From Laetiporus sulphureus 93-53 (Eukaryota; Basidiomycota; Agaricomycetes; Polyporales; Laetiporaceae), in assembly GCF_001632365.1 (NCBI RefSeq), contig NW_024468511.1:1582638-1646637 (forward strand): a DNA stretch of 64,000 bases. Reading direction: 5' to 3'. Position 1 is the first letter of the stretch; every line of letters starts with the position of its first letter. Of this stretch, positions 1 to 12,299 are shown one piece after another. The notes under the pieces were generated by a model. That model worked only from the letters and a program-made list of their open reading frames with translations. It was not told where the DNA came from and did no database searches. Both the position numbers and the translations under genes were made by a program.

Positions 1-648
1 GTGCAGCTGCTGGCCAGAAATGACTCGGCCAAAGCAGTAGCATCAACCCGGTCGCGAGCCATGTCTTCGAAACGTAAACAGTACTGACGGAAGCACACTA
101 ACGCCTCACTCGTTTCGTGATACGTTATTTTTGTGCAAACTTCATATCTCGTACTTACGCTCACTATACGACGTTCATCTCCCAGCATCTTAATCCTCAC
201 TCTTCCAGGAGCACGGTCTGTACATCGTTACAATCTGTCATTTTTCGCAGTGATAGCGGGAGTTCTATACAGCTCAGAACACAAACTTGACAGAAATTGG
301 AAAGTATCGCTATTCATCCGAAACCATCTAAATCGTGATTGGGTGCAGGGTGTGGATGAAGCATGGACACGACGTACACAGGAGCAGGTAGATGGAGTAG
401 AGACGACAATATACAGATGAGCCACGTTAAAGGTAAAACACCACGGCAATTGTCATTTTCATTCATAGCAGTACAGAGCACGGACACCAGCAGACAAGCA
501 ACACTTCTCTTCTAATCCTTTCCTCAACTTCTCAATGTACATTTCTTCTTAAGATCCGTTTCTTCATCTTGATTCTTCTTTCTTCTTCGTGCCTGCGTTT
601 CTAATTCGGGAAAGGGAAGGGATGGGGGTGCGAGGAATGGAAGCGACT
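1..648. other. No gene recognised
   Basis: Only short overlapping open frames without recognisable motifs occur here. It is probably intergenic or the 3' flank of the minus-strand gene that follows. Confidence 0.4.
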
Positions 649-1674
649 TCACGGAACCGGCAGCGCCACCGGAAGGACATGTCCCCATATGTTACGCACA
701 AGCAGTACTGCTTCCGTACTCCAATCCGTCCAATCGCTATTGGCATATTCGCCGATCCTGTCCATTGTGGTGAACGCGAATCGATCTCCAACCCACGGTC
801 CCTGATGAATGTTCCTGTGCATCGCCTTGACCGAGCAGTCGGACGCCCAGAGGATTTGCAACACGAGAAGGTGTTCGAGACCGATACGACCATGCACCTT
901 CGGGCCTTCAGTCGCGGAATTGGAGAGGGCCGCGATAGCATTGACGCGTACATATAGTAGTTTGGAGATGTTACACAACACCCAGACGGGCTCGGTTGCG
1001 CCTTGCTCGACGACAGGGCGAGAGAAAGAAGGACGATAGGCGAAATTCAGGATGACTTTCGCGGAAGGAGGGAGAGCAGTGTGCAGGGCACAGGCGCTTT
1101 TGCCGTCATCGGGATAATACTCTATGAAGTCCTCCCGTGCACGTACATTTCGAAAATTGCAGAGCAGAGAGCTACGGAACCCTTCAGGATAGCAAATCGG
1201 AGGAGAGGTAAGCTTTTGTTGCTCCTCTTCTGTGAAGATTCTTAAGGGGAGATCTTCTGCCGTTGTCTTATCGCCGAGACAAATGATCCGATCTCCCTGC
1301 CAGGTCCCGAAGGACCCGAGAGGTGATAGAGACGAAACACGAGTGTGCAACACATCGATCACGCTCCGTTTACAGAATGTGGTCAGAGCAGCGCGCAAAG
1401 CGTCGTCGGAGTTCTGTAGGATGGCTTGCGACAGTCCATCAATTAAAAGGTCCGCATCGTCGGGGCTTGTCTCTCTGTCTGCACCATGGCGAGTTCGTAG
1501 ATCCTGTATCGTGATGAATACAGGCACGCGATGAGCTATTCTGTGACAAACCGTAAGGATAGAGGCGAGGGCACGTTCTTCAACTGGGGGAGGTTTGGCG
1601 AGTAATCCTACGAGGAGCTTGATTTTCTGTCGCCCGAATAAGACCTCGGGCAACAGGAGGTTCCAATCAATCAC
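649..1674 (-). CDS. Polypore lineage-specific hypothetical protein (5' end incomplete)
   Basis: An open frame of about 340 codons. The carboxyl half has a layout I recall from a large family of uncharacterised polypore proteins: a GxFGTWQGDxIxCLGD block, then an FTEEE block, then VWVLCNxSKxxYVRxxAIAxLS, and finally HRGPWVGDRFxxTTMDRI near the end. No catalytic motif, signal peptide or membrane segment is evident, and no function is known to me. The frame has no ATG at its upstream edge. An acceptor-like CAG lies just upstream of position 1674 (minus sense), so the first exon is probably further upstream, around 1680-1830. A GTGCGT donor-like site near the 3' end could alternatively splice to a basic tail around 550-600. 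Nothing in the neighbourhood suggests a role. Confidence 0.6.
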   Translation of the reverse strand: MIDWNLLLPEVLFGRQKIKLLVGLLAKPPPVEERALASILTVCHRIAHRVPVFITIQDLRTRHGADRETSPDDADLLIDGLSQAILQNSDDALRAALTTFCKRSVIDVLHTRVSSLSPLGSFGTWQGDRIICLGDKTTAEDLPLRIFTEEEQQKLTSPPICYPEGFRSSLLCNFRNVRAREDFIEYYPDDGKSACALHTALPPSAKVILNFAYRPSFSRPVVEQGATEPVWVLCNISKLLYVRVNAIAALSNSATEGPKVHGRIGLEHLLVLQILWASDCSVKAMHRNIHQGPWVGDRFAFTTMDRIGEYANSDWTDWSTEAVLLVRNIWGHVLPVALPVP

Positions 1675-4600
1675 TTCCTGCTTGTCGAGGTTGATGCTAG
1701 CATGGAAGAGAAATCAATACAACACCAGCAGGCTGGATAGTCGATGCTCACAGAATGAATTTCTGCTGATTATGCATGGTGGGAGTGATAGTTATCGGCG
1801 GGGAGGACAGCCGCCAGCACCTTATATGCAGGAATGACCGTAGGAAACGAGGCATTCAACAAATTTCTTAGGCGAGGAAGGATCACGTGTGGAACGCGAC
1901 TTGATCATCCTCTGGACGCGTGCCATACCAATGTTCCAAATCATGCCGCGCCCCAACAAGTGTCAACACTATTAACATGCAGAGCAATGTCAACTTTGCA
2001 TTGATGCTCACCGACATGGTTTCCGGACGGCTACTTATCGACCTACGGTGTATAATTTGCCACAGGCTCCACGTGAACGAGGGTGGACAGTGCAGCCCCG
2101 GCTCTGGGCCATTTGCTTCCGCCAGCGACTTCATTCGTGCAGCGGCGAGGTTTCGCGCGTGCTCATTGTTGGTATGACGCGTCTCGATACGAACTTCGTG
2201 GCCAGCAATGCATGTCGTCTTCTGTCGCTTCATTGCCTTCTCGACTCGTACGGCGACGTTGCATCTCGCGTTCTGCTCGTCAACTCTCTCCGCCCTACTG
2301 TCATCCCAGTCTTACAGGAGCTACTACACCCATCGCCCGCCACCAAGCTCGTCAACACGCCCACCACATCAATTCCGTCATTTCCGAGGTACGAATGGCA
2401 CCGAGGAGACGTCAACATGGCGAGCTCACCGTGGCCAACGGTGAGCCGCCAGCCCGCCGCGGGGAGTGTAGGGAGGATGCGGGCAGTTGAGCGCTGCCTG
2501 ATGCATGGGGGATAGGTGTGGAGGATCCAAATACTGTATGTGTCCCAGGCTTCGCGCAACGACCACCTATCTAACCACCTTCCAGTGGCCGCATGCCCCT
2601 CGCACTACGCACGCTCGCACGCCGGCAACACAACCGCAAGGAGAGCGTAGCAAGCGGCACTCACCGTGTGGCTGGCGATGGGTGGCGCAGAGGTCGAGAC
2701 CCGGGTGGCCACTGGTGTCGCCATTGGGAGTGGCTGGAAATGATGGCCAAGCCGGTCGGGAACTTCGCTTCCGGAGGCATGCAGCTTGCAGTTTGACCAC
2801 GACCTCACTGCACACAGCATTTCCTAGTTCACTTGCACCCTCCCAAAGCCCCACTGCGAGCCACTTCCACTTCCGGACCTGGTCTCCAAGGGCAGATGTG
2901 GCGTGCGTCGATCCGAGACATCCGTCCTGGAGAAGGCTCATTCGCGTTATGACTGAAGTCGGAGGCCACGCGATGAGCAGGATAACTCGCAATGTGGAAG
3001 ATATGGAACCCACTGGCATTCTGGAGACACCGCTGGGCGACTACTGAAGACTTCAACAACTCCGTTCATATCGGATTCTCCTCCCCTCCTTCCCATTATT
3101 CCAGTCTCTTTGGATTCCGGGCGAAGATAGTCGCAGCATGAAGCTGTGGACAAGGGCTGGCCGAGACAATATGACGCCACTCGCTTCGCGCTTCGCTCCC
3201 ATCGCCACTCCTCTTCACAGTCTCCCAAGTACGACACAAGACGCAGACACCCGAACAGAAGCGATAACAGTACGTTCCACGACACTACCCATGCTTAGCC
3301 CATAGCGCCGTCCTCCGCTTGCCTACACACGACTTGGGGAGGGGGACGGCTCCACCCCACCCTGTCCTTGGACTCTGGTGCGACGTGTGGCGTGTGGCAC
3401 ATGTGGTGGCAGCCCAAGGAGTAGCCGGCCGCACTGCAGTTCCGTTGCCTGAAAGTCGGAGAGCCAACTGGTCGCGCCGGGCGAGACATGAAGGATAGCG
3501 AAGGAATATATCTCTTGGACTTGGTGAATTCCAACCATTACCTCGAGTATCCTGCATTATTCACCTGCAGAACCCTCTTTCTCACATTTCCTCTCACCGC
3601 CGCTCCGATCTTGACTAGCCAGGCTAGCCTTCCCCTTCGACACTTGCGCGAGGATCGGTCCACATATACAGTCACGCTCGATGTTGGGAGCATGGTGCTT
3701 TATAATAGCAAGCGAGGCAGACGATCGAGCAAGACTCAATCTGTGTATCTTGTGTTTGGAGACAATGGTCCCTTTCGATCTTCCAGAGTGGACGCGGCTG
3801 AGGAAGAGCACAGACGGATGGAGAACTACGCATGTCCCAACGAGGTACGCGGAAAACTGCTGAACAGCACAGACACGCAGTCGGACGCTTGCGGATGCGG
3901 ATCGGTGGACAGCAGCAGACATGCCACGGTACAATGCTCGCGCGAGTGAGATCCCAGCGTGTGGAGCACACTCTGCTTGTTGTGAGACTGAGTGCTGCTG
4001 GGCAAGTGGATCAAGATGGGGCCGAACGAGGATACGCGCTAACGAATTGGGGAGAAAGGGCAGAGGCAGATCAGCAACACGGGGAGACCTAAGGACAGGC
4101 AAGCGATGTCGCGAGGGTAGCCAATAGGCGAGTTTCCGCTTGCGAACGTAAGGGGGGAGAGAGAGTAAAGTCGAGGAGCAAAGATGGTACGCGTCCAGCG
4201 TTCTGATAGCGAAATGCACCTCTGAGGGAACGTCCGACTTCACCGTCTGCAGGTGCCTACACCATCCACTTGCCGCCGCACCGCGCCGCCTACTCGAGAC
4301 TCCACCCGTCCCGAACACAAGACCGATTTCTCAGAGTCAATCCCTCCATCCACAACAACGTCACCAGCTCCAGCATCGTGTCACTCGATTTCGGATGATG
4401 AAGCCATCGTTCGCCTGAACATCTACCGAGACGCTTGTAGATTGGAAAGAATTTTCTGTGAAGCACGGCTCGAGTATAGGGGAAGCCATGTTGTCTCGGA
4501 AGGTCGCAGTGAGACTCCCAGCTTCACATGCAGATCGGCGTCCTCCTCCTTTCAGAATTGATGGCGTGGATATGTGAGTCCATCGAGGCATGAGAGAGAA

Positions 4601-6530
4601 AAGAATACAAGTGGATGGCTGGGAGTGAGGACCGGCAGATGACAGAAGATCTGGAGACTGGCAAGTGACGTTACAAGGCATCCAAGCGAGACGGTGCGTG
4701 CCCGGCACTCTTTACAATGAAGCGCACCTTTGATTGAGCTGTCATTTATCCCTCCGCATCCTATTCTCAGGTTCCCGCGTGCTCCGCTCAACTCAACCCT
4801 GCAGGAACTGGAGCCGTCCACGGTCCGCCACTTTCGCCTCTGCACCCATCCTCGCTTCCCCCCTCCGCCATGGATCCTTCCCTCGCCTTCTCATCCATGT
4901 CTTCCAGCTTCTTAGAGCGAGACACTTACCTGATGCCATGTCAATGGCGTTCTGAGCTCCAGTGCAGCCTCGGGTGTTTGTGTCACTCGATGCCAGATGT
5001 AGCTTTCCTCCACCAAGCCGTCAGGAGGAATTTTAGAGCCGGATTCCCGCCGCGATACACTGAGTGCGACCATAATAGGCCGCGGAGGGCTTACAAGTGC
5101 CTATCGCGTTCATTTTCTGGCAAAGCAATGTTTGATGCGCTGTTCCGTAACGGCAGCGTATGCACGCTGTGACACAGCGTACCAGGCAAGAGCAGATTCA
5201 GAGGTTACATTCAAAGACATAGCGCGATTCGAGGTCACGTAGATAATCTGTGAGGGACCGCAAGGAGTATCGAGCGACAGGTGGGAGCAATTACTTGGTT
5301 ATTCGGAACCAACTTCGAGCAGCGCTTGTCCGGAGGGCGCTTTCAGGGGTGCAGGGAGACGTGTCACGAGGTTCGCGCTGCGTGGGCCTGAGATCACGCC
5401 TCTGCGAAAGGCATCGTTCAACGAACAAGACGAACAAGATGGACAAGGCACATCAATCTCATCTAGAAGCCAAAGAGGAGGGACAAAAAAGCAGACGAAA
5501 AGAGCGCGAACACACGCGAAAATCCACAAAACTCTCCAAAAATCGCTTAGCGCCAGCTGGACTTTGGATATGGATCTTACAGCGATCTACGCGCTTGGCG
5601 AGGATCAACGATCAGCATCATTATTTCGTCCTTTCGTCTCGCGTTCAGCGTCCTTACCCCAACAAATCAAATTCCTAATTGACCTACACGGAATATTCGT
5701 GAAATAATCCTTTCAAGACGCGTAGAAGACGCGTCTCTGGCCGCGTCGCGTCCTCAGCCACACCGGCGTCTAAACGAGTGACACGAGCGCTTATCATGCC
5801 CCCAGGGCCACTCGACGCGCAGCTGCCTCGCGAATGTGTTTATGTATCTGCACTTAGGCGTGCTCACAAGTAAGTAGAGTTCATGCTTCTGTTACATTAG
5901 TATGAATGGGTTTTGATACGAATTGACTTCGACAGAACTACACTGTACCGCTACAGACCGTCTACCTGAACCACATCCGCTCTCGGATTCATTTTAGGCT
6001 TAAATTCTGTGCGCATGCCATGAGTGCGTGGCCTCTCGAGCTGATCACTCGAGACATAAGGACCATCGTGTACAGAGCGAGCATAAAAACCAACTTTAAA
6101 TGATGTGTGCATCCCTTCTCGCGCCACTGAGCACGTGCCACATCTCAATCAGTGAGTGGATACGATTTCTCAAACTTGAGAATATCTACTATCTTCGTTC
6201 CCATGGAGAGGCTCTTAATATTATTAGTTCTGTCATTTGGATTGCCACTCGTGTTTTTCAGTTTTTATATTTGCAGATGTACATTGTGATTTCATACACC
6301 AGGCATTCATTATTATAGCAATGATGTGTTCGACCCAAGTGCGCTATCTATGGAAACAATCAAAGCCTACCGAACTGACTAACTATAAAGCTTTGAAGAA
6401 CCAACGACGCAGAATTGAGCAGAGGTCGTGACGATAGACAGCACACGAGATACAAGCGCCGAAACTGCGATAGACAGGACCAGAGTGGGACATGAACCCG
6501 GACATTCATACAACAGCTTCGCCGGCCTGC
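1675..6530. other. Long stretch without recognisable gene
   Basis: Open frames of 60-250 codons overlap on both strands. None carries a family motif or a consistent splice model. The part from about 2050 to 3050 is GC-rich and open on both strands, which could reflect a decayed gene. The part from about 5700 to 6500 is more AT-rich. It may contain the missing 5' exon of the preceding minus-strand gene. Confidence 0.35.
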
Positions 6531-7524
6531 TTACGACGGCGCAGTGCCTGGCGCACGTCAGGTGGATGAGAGACATGTACGTGTAGACCAGCTTAAGATT
6601 ACGTACCTTGGTTACCGCAGCCAGTGCCGTCAGGCCAGAACGCTGCCGACTCGCCGCTGAGGCAAGAACCCGTCCAGAGCGAGCTCCCGTCCGAGCCGGA
6701 CCACTCGCTGCAGTCGACTTCCTCATAGTATCCCGTGAGCGCAGTGTGACCTGCGTCGGGATCATGCATCGTCAGTGATGGTCAAAGCCCAACTGAAGGA
6801 ACGACATACCCGACGGGAAGAACGCGCCAGCTCCTCCTGTGTCCTCACAGATGTCAAAGCTAGAGGTGAGATCCACGCGTGAGCCCCTGCTTAAAATGTG
6901 AAGCCAGCAGTATATGTATGACGTACTGCACCGGCATGTCGAACTCGTTGGTTCCATCCTCCGTCGTTTGTCCACACCAAACTGCATTTCCCTCCACGGG
7001 GCAGAGATCTGACGCGTTTAATACGAATAGATAAGCTGGCATCGTTCCGAGAGGCTCTATACTTACCAGTCACTTTGACCACGATGGAGTAGAACCTGTG
7101 CAAGAAAAATTACTTGAATGGAACGGACTCTTGAAGGACGATACGTACGGTCCAGAGTAGTCCGGGCTGTATGGGTCCACAGTCCCAGTGAGACGGAAGC
7201 AGCGACCGCAGGCATCACCCTCACCGTCGCCTGACGGCGCACCGAACGAAAGCTGGTTCATGGCTGCGGTATATCCAGTCGCCGTCTCTCCGCATGCTGA
7301 AAAGTGACATTTAATGGGCTACTTCACAGATCCAGCCGAGGAGAACGCATACCCGGAGTGCTGCATCCAGAGTATTCAGTAAACGACGAGTTGTCAGATG
7401 GTTGCTGATAGTATCCGTTCGAGTTCGCGGGCTCCGTGCGGCGAAGCGGGGCATGTTTGGCCGATGCTACGTTGGGAACGATGGAAGCGAGGACAAGAAC
7501 GGCGAGGCTGTACGTGGACTTCAT
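6531..7524 (-). CDS. GH45 endoglucanase, subfamily C
   Basis: A secreted cellulase/glucan endohydrolase that cleaves internal beta-1,4 bonds. I resolve seven exons: 7524-7353, 7296-7149, 7095-7067, 7008-6927, 6859-6810, 6750-6607 and 6547-6531. These splice in frame to 213 residues. Residues 1-22 form a signal peptide starting at the ATG at 7524. The mature part carries the GH45 landmarks YSGCSTPACG, GDACGRCFxLTG, VVKVTDLCP, CGQTT and HFDICEDTGG, and ends in GTAPS. The spacing matches the Phanerochaete Cel45A enzyme: the presumed acid is Asp146 in HFDIC and the presumed Asn base is Asn124 in the CPVEGN segment (family numbering D114 and N92, offset 32). There is no cellulose-binding module. 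The last exon is only 17 nt. All splice sites are GT..AG and the frame has no stops, so the gene looks functional. Confidence 0.95.
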
Positions 7525-9492
7525 CGAGTGGTGTACTGCGTGAGGGATGCTGTAGACTGGTGCAGTGGAGAGCGCACCTGGTCCTTTTGTATCGGACTCG
7601 CATCTCCAACGGAGAAACGAGAGGGATGTCCATGTCACATTATTTGTCCGGTGGTCATTTCAGCGAAATGCCCTTGCATCATGTGGAATGAAGCATCGAG
7701 TCGACCCTGTAGGAGTGCCTGGCCGAGATGCTAGCATGAAAAGTGCCAGCAACGTTCGTTGCGGCAATTTCATTACAGTGAGGGAAGTTCGGAGCGTAGC
7801 CATATGGACAGTTGAGAAGTTCAGCCGACGGCTTCTCCAAGAGGAGTAATGACGACCACGGGGCCGTGAAAGAAGACACAGCTTGAGCACTTGAGCACTT
7901 CACGTCACAGATGCTGCCGTTGACTCGCTGCAGCAAGCCTTTATTTCGAATTCCTGGAGTTCATAGAATCCGGTCGTTCGATCAGGCGATCTCTTTACGT
8001 GATCCAATTCTAGAGTCGGCGGTTCATGACGGAAACGTTTTCGTCGAAGGAGCCCCATATGATCGGGAAGCGACCCATGACAACGTTGCCTTTGCTTTGA
8101 GGTGTAATTCGCCCAAATATCCTCCGTTGGCGTTCCCATGCTCATTTGGATCAGGATATTCGAGCGACGCTACCCATGGCGGAGTGGTAACGGCCGAAAT
8201 ACCTGGTAACGTGCCTTAAGCAAACGTCTGCATGGCCGCAGACCCAGCTGTGCGGGTTGTTATAGCAGCTGAGCATACATCAGAGCTCGGGTGAGACGCG
8301 CGTATATATGGACAAACCTGGGCGTAACATCGGACTTCACACAAGCCTTGGTAGTCCCATTGAGATGCGTGCATCAAGCGAACGACCGATGATCGCAACA
8401 ATGGTTCCGAACTGGCACCTTCCGCGTGGCCTGTAGAGAACATCTGGATGGAGTCAGTGGAATCATGATGCATACAGCTGATTCTTCTGTGTCGGACATA
8501 GCATCATCATCCGATACTTCTGAACTCGTCCAACTCCGATGTCCATGCCTTCTCATCGACGGGCCTGGACCGAACATTTCTGAGAATGATCAAAGCCACG
8601 CTCACACACAGACGGGGACACCTGTGGCGGTACATGATGGTCTTTGTTGTCTAGCGAGGTCATAAGAGTGAAGGAAAGCGGTAGTGAGCGATGCATACTT
8701 GGTAAGGCTCTGTTCCTTGTTAGAGTCAAACGAGACGAATCTCCTTGAAGCCGGCGGAGTTTAAGAAGGTCAGTACTGCAAATTCGCAGCAGGAGATGAC
8801 GTACGTGTGCGTGTCTGGCTTTTGGAGCGCATTCGTCTTGTGAGAGATGATCAGTAACATTTCAAATCAGATAATGGTATGAGGGATTTGGGTCACCTAG
8901 ACTCATGCCCTGAGCACGGCGCTGGAATAACCGGGATGATTCAGCATCCAGGAAAGAGGCTAGGATGCCTGACACTATCCAGAAAGGCCGCTGAAGGCCA
9001 GGGACCCTGTAAAAGGGTCGTTGGACTCAATAACGAGGCATCAAAGAGATGCGAACGCTCGTCCATGCGTTCCGCCTCCACAAAATGCATCAGGCCTGAA
9101 TCCGAAATGTGGTCGATATTGAATGTCACAGAGAGGTAAAGTTTATGGAAAGCAAACAAAACGCACACGAATGTCAACGGAGATCCTTGCATCGATACAT
9201 CGAGTCCATGACTGCGTAACATGCCAACAAATATTCACTCACCTTTTAGTAGAAGTCCTCGAGAGTGTTGATCGCTGAAGCCATTTTAGGCTCTCAGACA
9301 GTCTCTGGAAATGTCAATGGTAGAACTTGACTGTAACAAACTTCAAAACCAACGTCGTCACAGTAGCTTCAAAATTGAAGCATAGCCATGGCAGAGCCGG
9401 GTGTTATATGCAGATGTAACTGCCCATGGTACTGGCCTCATGTGTCATGCTGGCACAGCTGGGTCCGACTGAAGCCGCATTGCGACCTTAGG
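7525..9492. other. No gene recognised between the GH45 gene and the gag-like fragment
   Basis: The first 100 bases hold the likely promoter of the minus-strand endoglucanase gene, with a TATA-like GATACAAAAGG (minus sense) about 70 nt upstream of its ATG. The rest has only short overlapping frames without motifs. Confidence 0.35.
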
Positions 9493-10195
9493 CGCTTGCT
9501 TACTAAGCAGGCGGACACGCGCTCACCTGACTTACGCAGCCACCGCGTCTCTTCTCCTCGCCACACGCTCGCCCTCACCGTCTTTGAGCCGTTTTCCGCC
9601 GTCTCCGAACATATCTTGTTTCATCACACTCGTAACCTGTCTAAAAACGACGTGATTTAAGGAGCGAGGTCCCAGGTCGCCGGAGGAAAGTCCACCCAAC
9701 GTCTGACGAGGTGCTTGGAGGCGCTCGACGACGTCGGCGAAACCTCGCGGGACCCTTGGCCTGACGCTCCAGGTGAGGCCATCGAGCTCGAAAACGAGAA
9801 GCGCGCTGCACGCAACGCGGCCAGGACGAGCAGACGCGATCTCGGCGACGAAGCTGTTTTGGAAGATGAGTACTTACTCGATCTTGAGGGCAACGAGCTT
9901 TCTGCTGGCATTGAGCTACCCGAGAACACTCCCGGGACTCCTGCTGCCACTTTGACTAGCACCGCCTAACTTTCGGGGGCTATCCGCGTCATGTCTCCGT
10001 CTTTAGTGGGCGTATGCGCCCCTGCAAGCGCAGACACCCACCAAAGACGGAGACAACACATCAGCAACCGCGAGCCGTCCGAGGACTAACTCTCTATTCT
10101 AAGGCACGCGAGTGTTATTCTGACATGTTCAGGGATCACGGCCTTGAAATCCCCGGTCATTCTTAAGCTCGCGTCGGTGCAAACACATATTTACC
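9493..10195 (+). pseudogene. Decayed, truncated copy of the DIRS gag-like gene
   Basis: This stretch resembles the 5' part of the gag-like gene at 37.3-38.1 kb in both DNA and protein. Shared landmarks are the leader around the CGCTTGCTTACTAA word (9493 against about 37328), an IExENExRAARxxARxxRRD stretch, and GDEAV..DE....DL.GNE. After 10080 it matches the block just after 38036, ending near CTTAAGCTCGCGTC. The segment holding the start codon and first residues of the intact copy is missing. The reading frame stops at 9967-9969, and the KEAH repeat region is replaced by a hairpin. It joins directly onto an unrelated interspersed repeat at about 10195. Confidence 0.75.
9993..10054. repeat. 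18-bp hairpin inside the decayed gag-like copy
   Basis: The arm at 9993-10010 pairs with 10037-10054 (GTCTCCGTCTTTAGTGGG against CCCACCAAAGACGGAGAC) with one mismatch. The 26-nt loop itself contains a short TGCGC/GCGCA palindrome. It lies where the related gene at 37.87 kb has four 21-nt direct repeats containing AAAGAGGCGCATAC. An inverted rearrangement of that repeat is a possible origin. Confidence 0.7.
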
Positions 10196-11040
10196 TCACG
10201 CTGACCCACACACAGTCGTCGTGTTCCAGGCCTTACCTGTCACACTCCTTCCCTCACGAGCATCCGTGTTGTCATCATCGTGACCACGCGAGCTTGACGC
10301 ACGTCTTCTCCGTCTATGTATGACGACCATTTGCCCTGAACTCTGTTCAACATACAACTCAGACATCATAATTTACAGACAGAGATGGATAGGGCTTAGA
10401 TCTGGCCGCAAATACCACTTTATGTGCCGCAGGACTAAAATCTACCGTCTAATGCGGTCGATTTATCACGTTAGACGATTGTTGTTTTTCAATGATGTCG
10501 CGCGGTATTTACTCCCGAGAGTGTCGAGCGGGTAGAGGTGTGTGCTCACACTGGAACTGGGGAGGCGCAGCCTAACAACAGTCCAGGATGACGGAGCGTC
10601 CTTGACTGTTGCTATGCGATGCCACCTTGAGATGGCTGCTGAAGTGCTCGTGCACGCGGTTCAGGTACGCTGCTATCATCTGCGATGCCGTTATACCTTC
10701 TTTATCGTGTTGCGTTGTTGCGCACGTTTCCTTGAAGTGGGCGCAGCGCAGTGTCGTAGAGCCGGTGAATGCTCTTCTATTAGCTCGGTGGAATGTTTAT
10801 GAAATGCGTTTATGCTCGTCTGCCTTGTCGAATCTAGTCCATTTACTGTTGCATATGGTAGTCTCAGTTGATATCACTGCTAAAGATATCAGGTGAACCT
10901 TACAATCGAGTTCCATGCCAATATGATGAGCTAAATGTTATCTAGGTTGCGCCGTCCGCTCAGCGTTTTCATCTAGACCTAGAATAGTACGGAGCGATCT
11001 GATAGCAGGCATTAGCTTCTCATTAATCATTCTTTGAGTT
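10195..11040 (-). repeat. Interspersed repeat family X, copy 1 (inverted)
   Basis: Shares blocks with 15.15-15.95 kb and 11.7-12.3 kb. The block at 10195-10265 is the reverse complement of about 15735-15815. The block at about 10340-10640 is the reverse complement of about 15210-15540. The block at 10800-10880 is the reverse complement of about 11880-11960. The block at about 10942-11030 runs in the same direction as 15840-15945. The implied full element is end block, body, inverted end block. No protein-coding potential is recognised. Confidence 0.7.
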
Positions 11041-11639
11041 AGCGCATGCCATTCTAACCATTCCTACAGTCACAAGTGAGATACAGCGGCTGGTTCAGGT
11101 GCAGGGCCGATGTAGCGGACTACAAATTTCGTTTCCGGACGTGGCTTCCATATATCGTCATCTTGTCTCGTTTTGTCAAGAGGCAGCACCTGAGAGTATG
11201 TAAGTTATGATCCGTAAGTAATTTCAGATGTATTGCTGAATCCTTATGGTCCCACTCATGCTTTGCTTAGCTATTCATTCGTACCGACACCAAACACCTA
11301 ATATTCCTCGAACAATCAAAACCACATCATATATCTAAGACCGTTAGAGGCACAAGATCCTGAGAATTTTATGCAGTACCCATCGTCGCCAATAATACTG
11401 GGTCCGGTAATGTGGCACACAAAGGCTCTTCAATAAGAGGTCATTTCCGCGCTGTTTTACTGTTTATCTTCTAAAATTAGTCAGAGTCAGGTGTCACAAG
11501 CTCATTCCTTATCCCCGCTGTCCTTACCAGCTCGATGCCCGTGTCCTGTTTCTTCCGACGACGATTCGCGCAATATACGATTCGGATACTCAAAGGTTTG
11601 CAAAATAGACATGAACTGTGCGTGAGCCTGTCCGTATTT

Positions 11640-12290
11640 CAACACCATTTACTAATTTGTGCTGCAGGGCTAAGATTCGCCATCTGATGCAATCAGAGAA
11701 CGATTTACGGACAGCATATGTCTGCTGTCAGCTTGCTTGACACCTATTCTAGGTATAGGTGAAGAACGCTGAGTGGAAGATGCCAGGTGCAGTGGATAGC
11801 ACTTGGCTCATTCTAACGATTCGTATTGGCGTAGCGCTCGAGAGACAACTTTACACGATATCGTTATCAACGACATTCAACTGATATCACTACGCACAGC
11901 AAATTGGACGAGATTCGATGAAGTGCACGAGCACGAGCACATTTCATAAACGCTCGACAGAGCACTCACAAGACCGTGCCGCCTGTAAAGGAACCGTGCG
12001 CGACAAAATGTCCTACGTTAAAAATGATGTAATGACATCGCCGATGATCATTGTACCTGGACCACATGCGCAAGCACTTCAGCAGTCATCTCAAAGGGAA
12101 CAAGGGGACAAGGAGGCATCGCGTAGCAGCAATCAAGGACGGACCGTCATCCTAGACTGTTGTCACGCTGCGCCTCCCCAGTTCCAATATGAACACATGC
12201 CTCTGCCCGTTCGACACGCTCGGGAGTAAATGCCGCGCGATGTCATTAAAAAGCGACGATCATTTGTGGCTGCTATGCCGCGCCTGCTGT
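11640..12290 (+). repeat. Interspersed repeat family X, copy 2 (rearranged)
   Basis: The end block at about 11717-11800 is the reverse complement of 15840-15925. It is followed by body blocks at 11880-11960 and about 12065-12275, which run in the same direction as 15225-15430. The piece at 11655-11715 resembles 10420-10480, so fragments of two copies may abut here. Confidence 0.6.
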
Positions 12291-12299
12291 CTGGAGTCG

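Noticed and set aside
2505..3047. 180-codon plus frame
   Set aside because: The opposite strand is also open, with several equally long frames and no motif.
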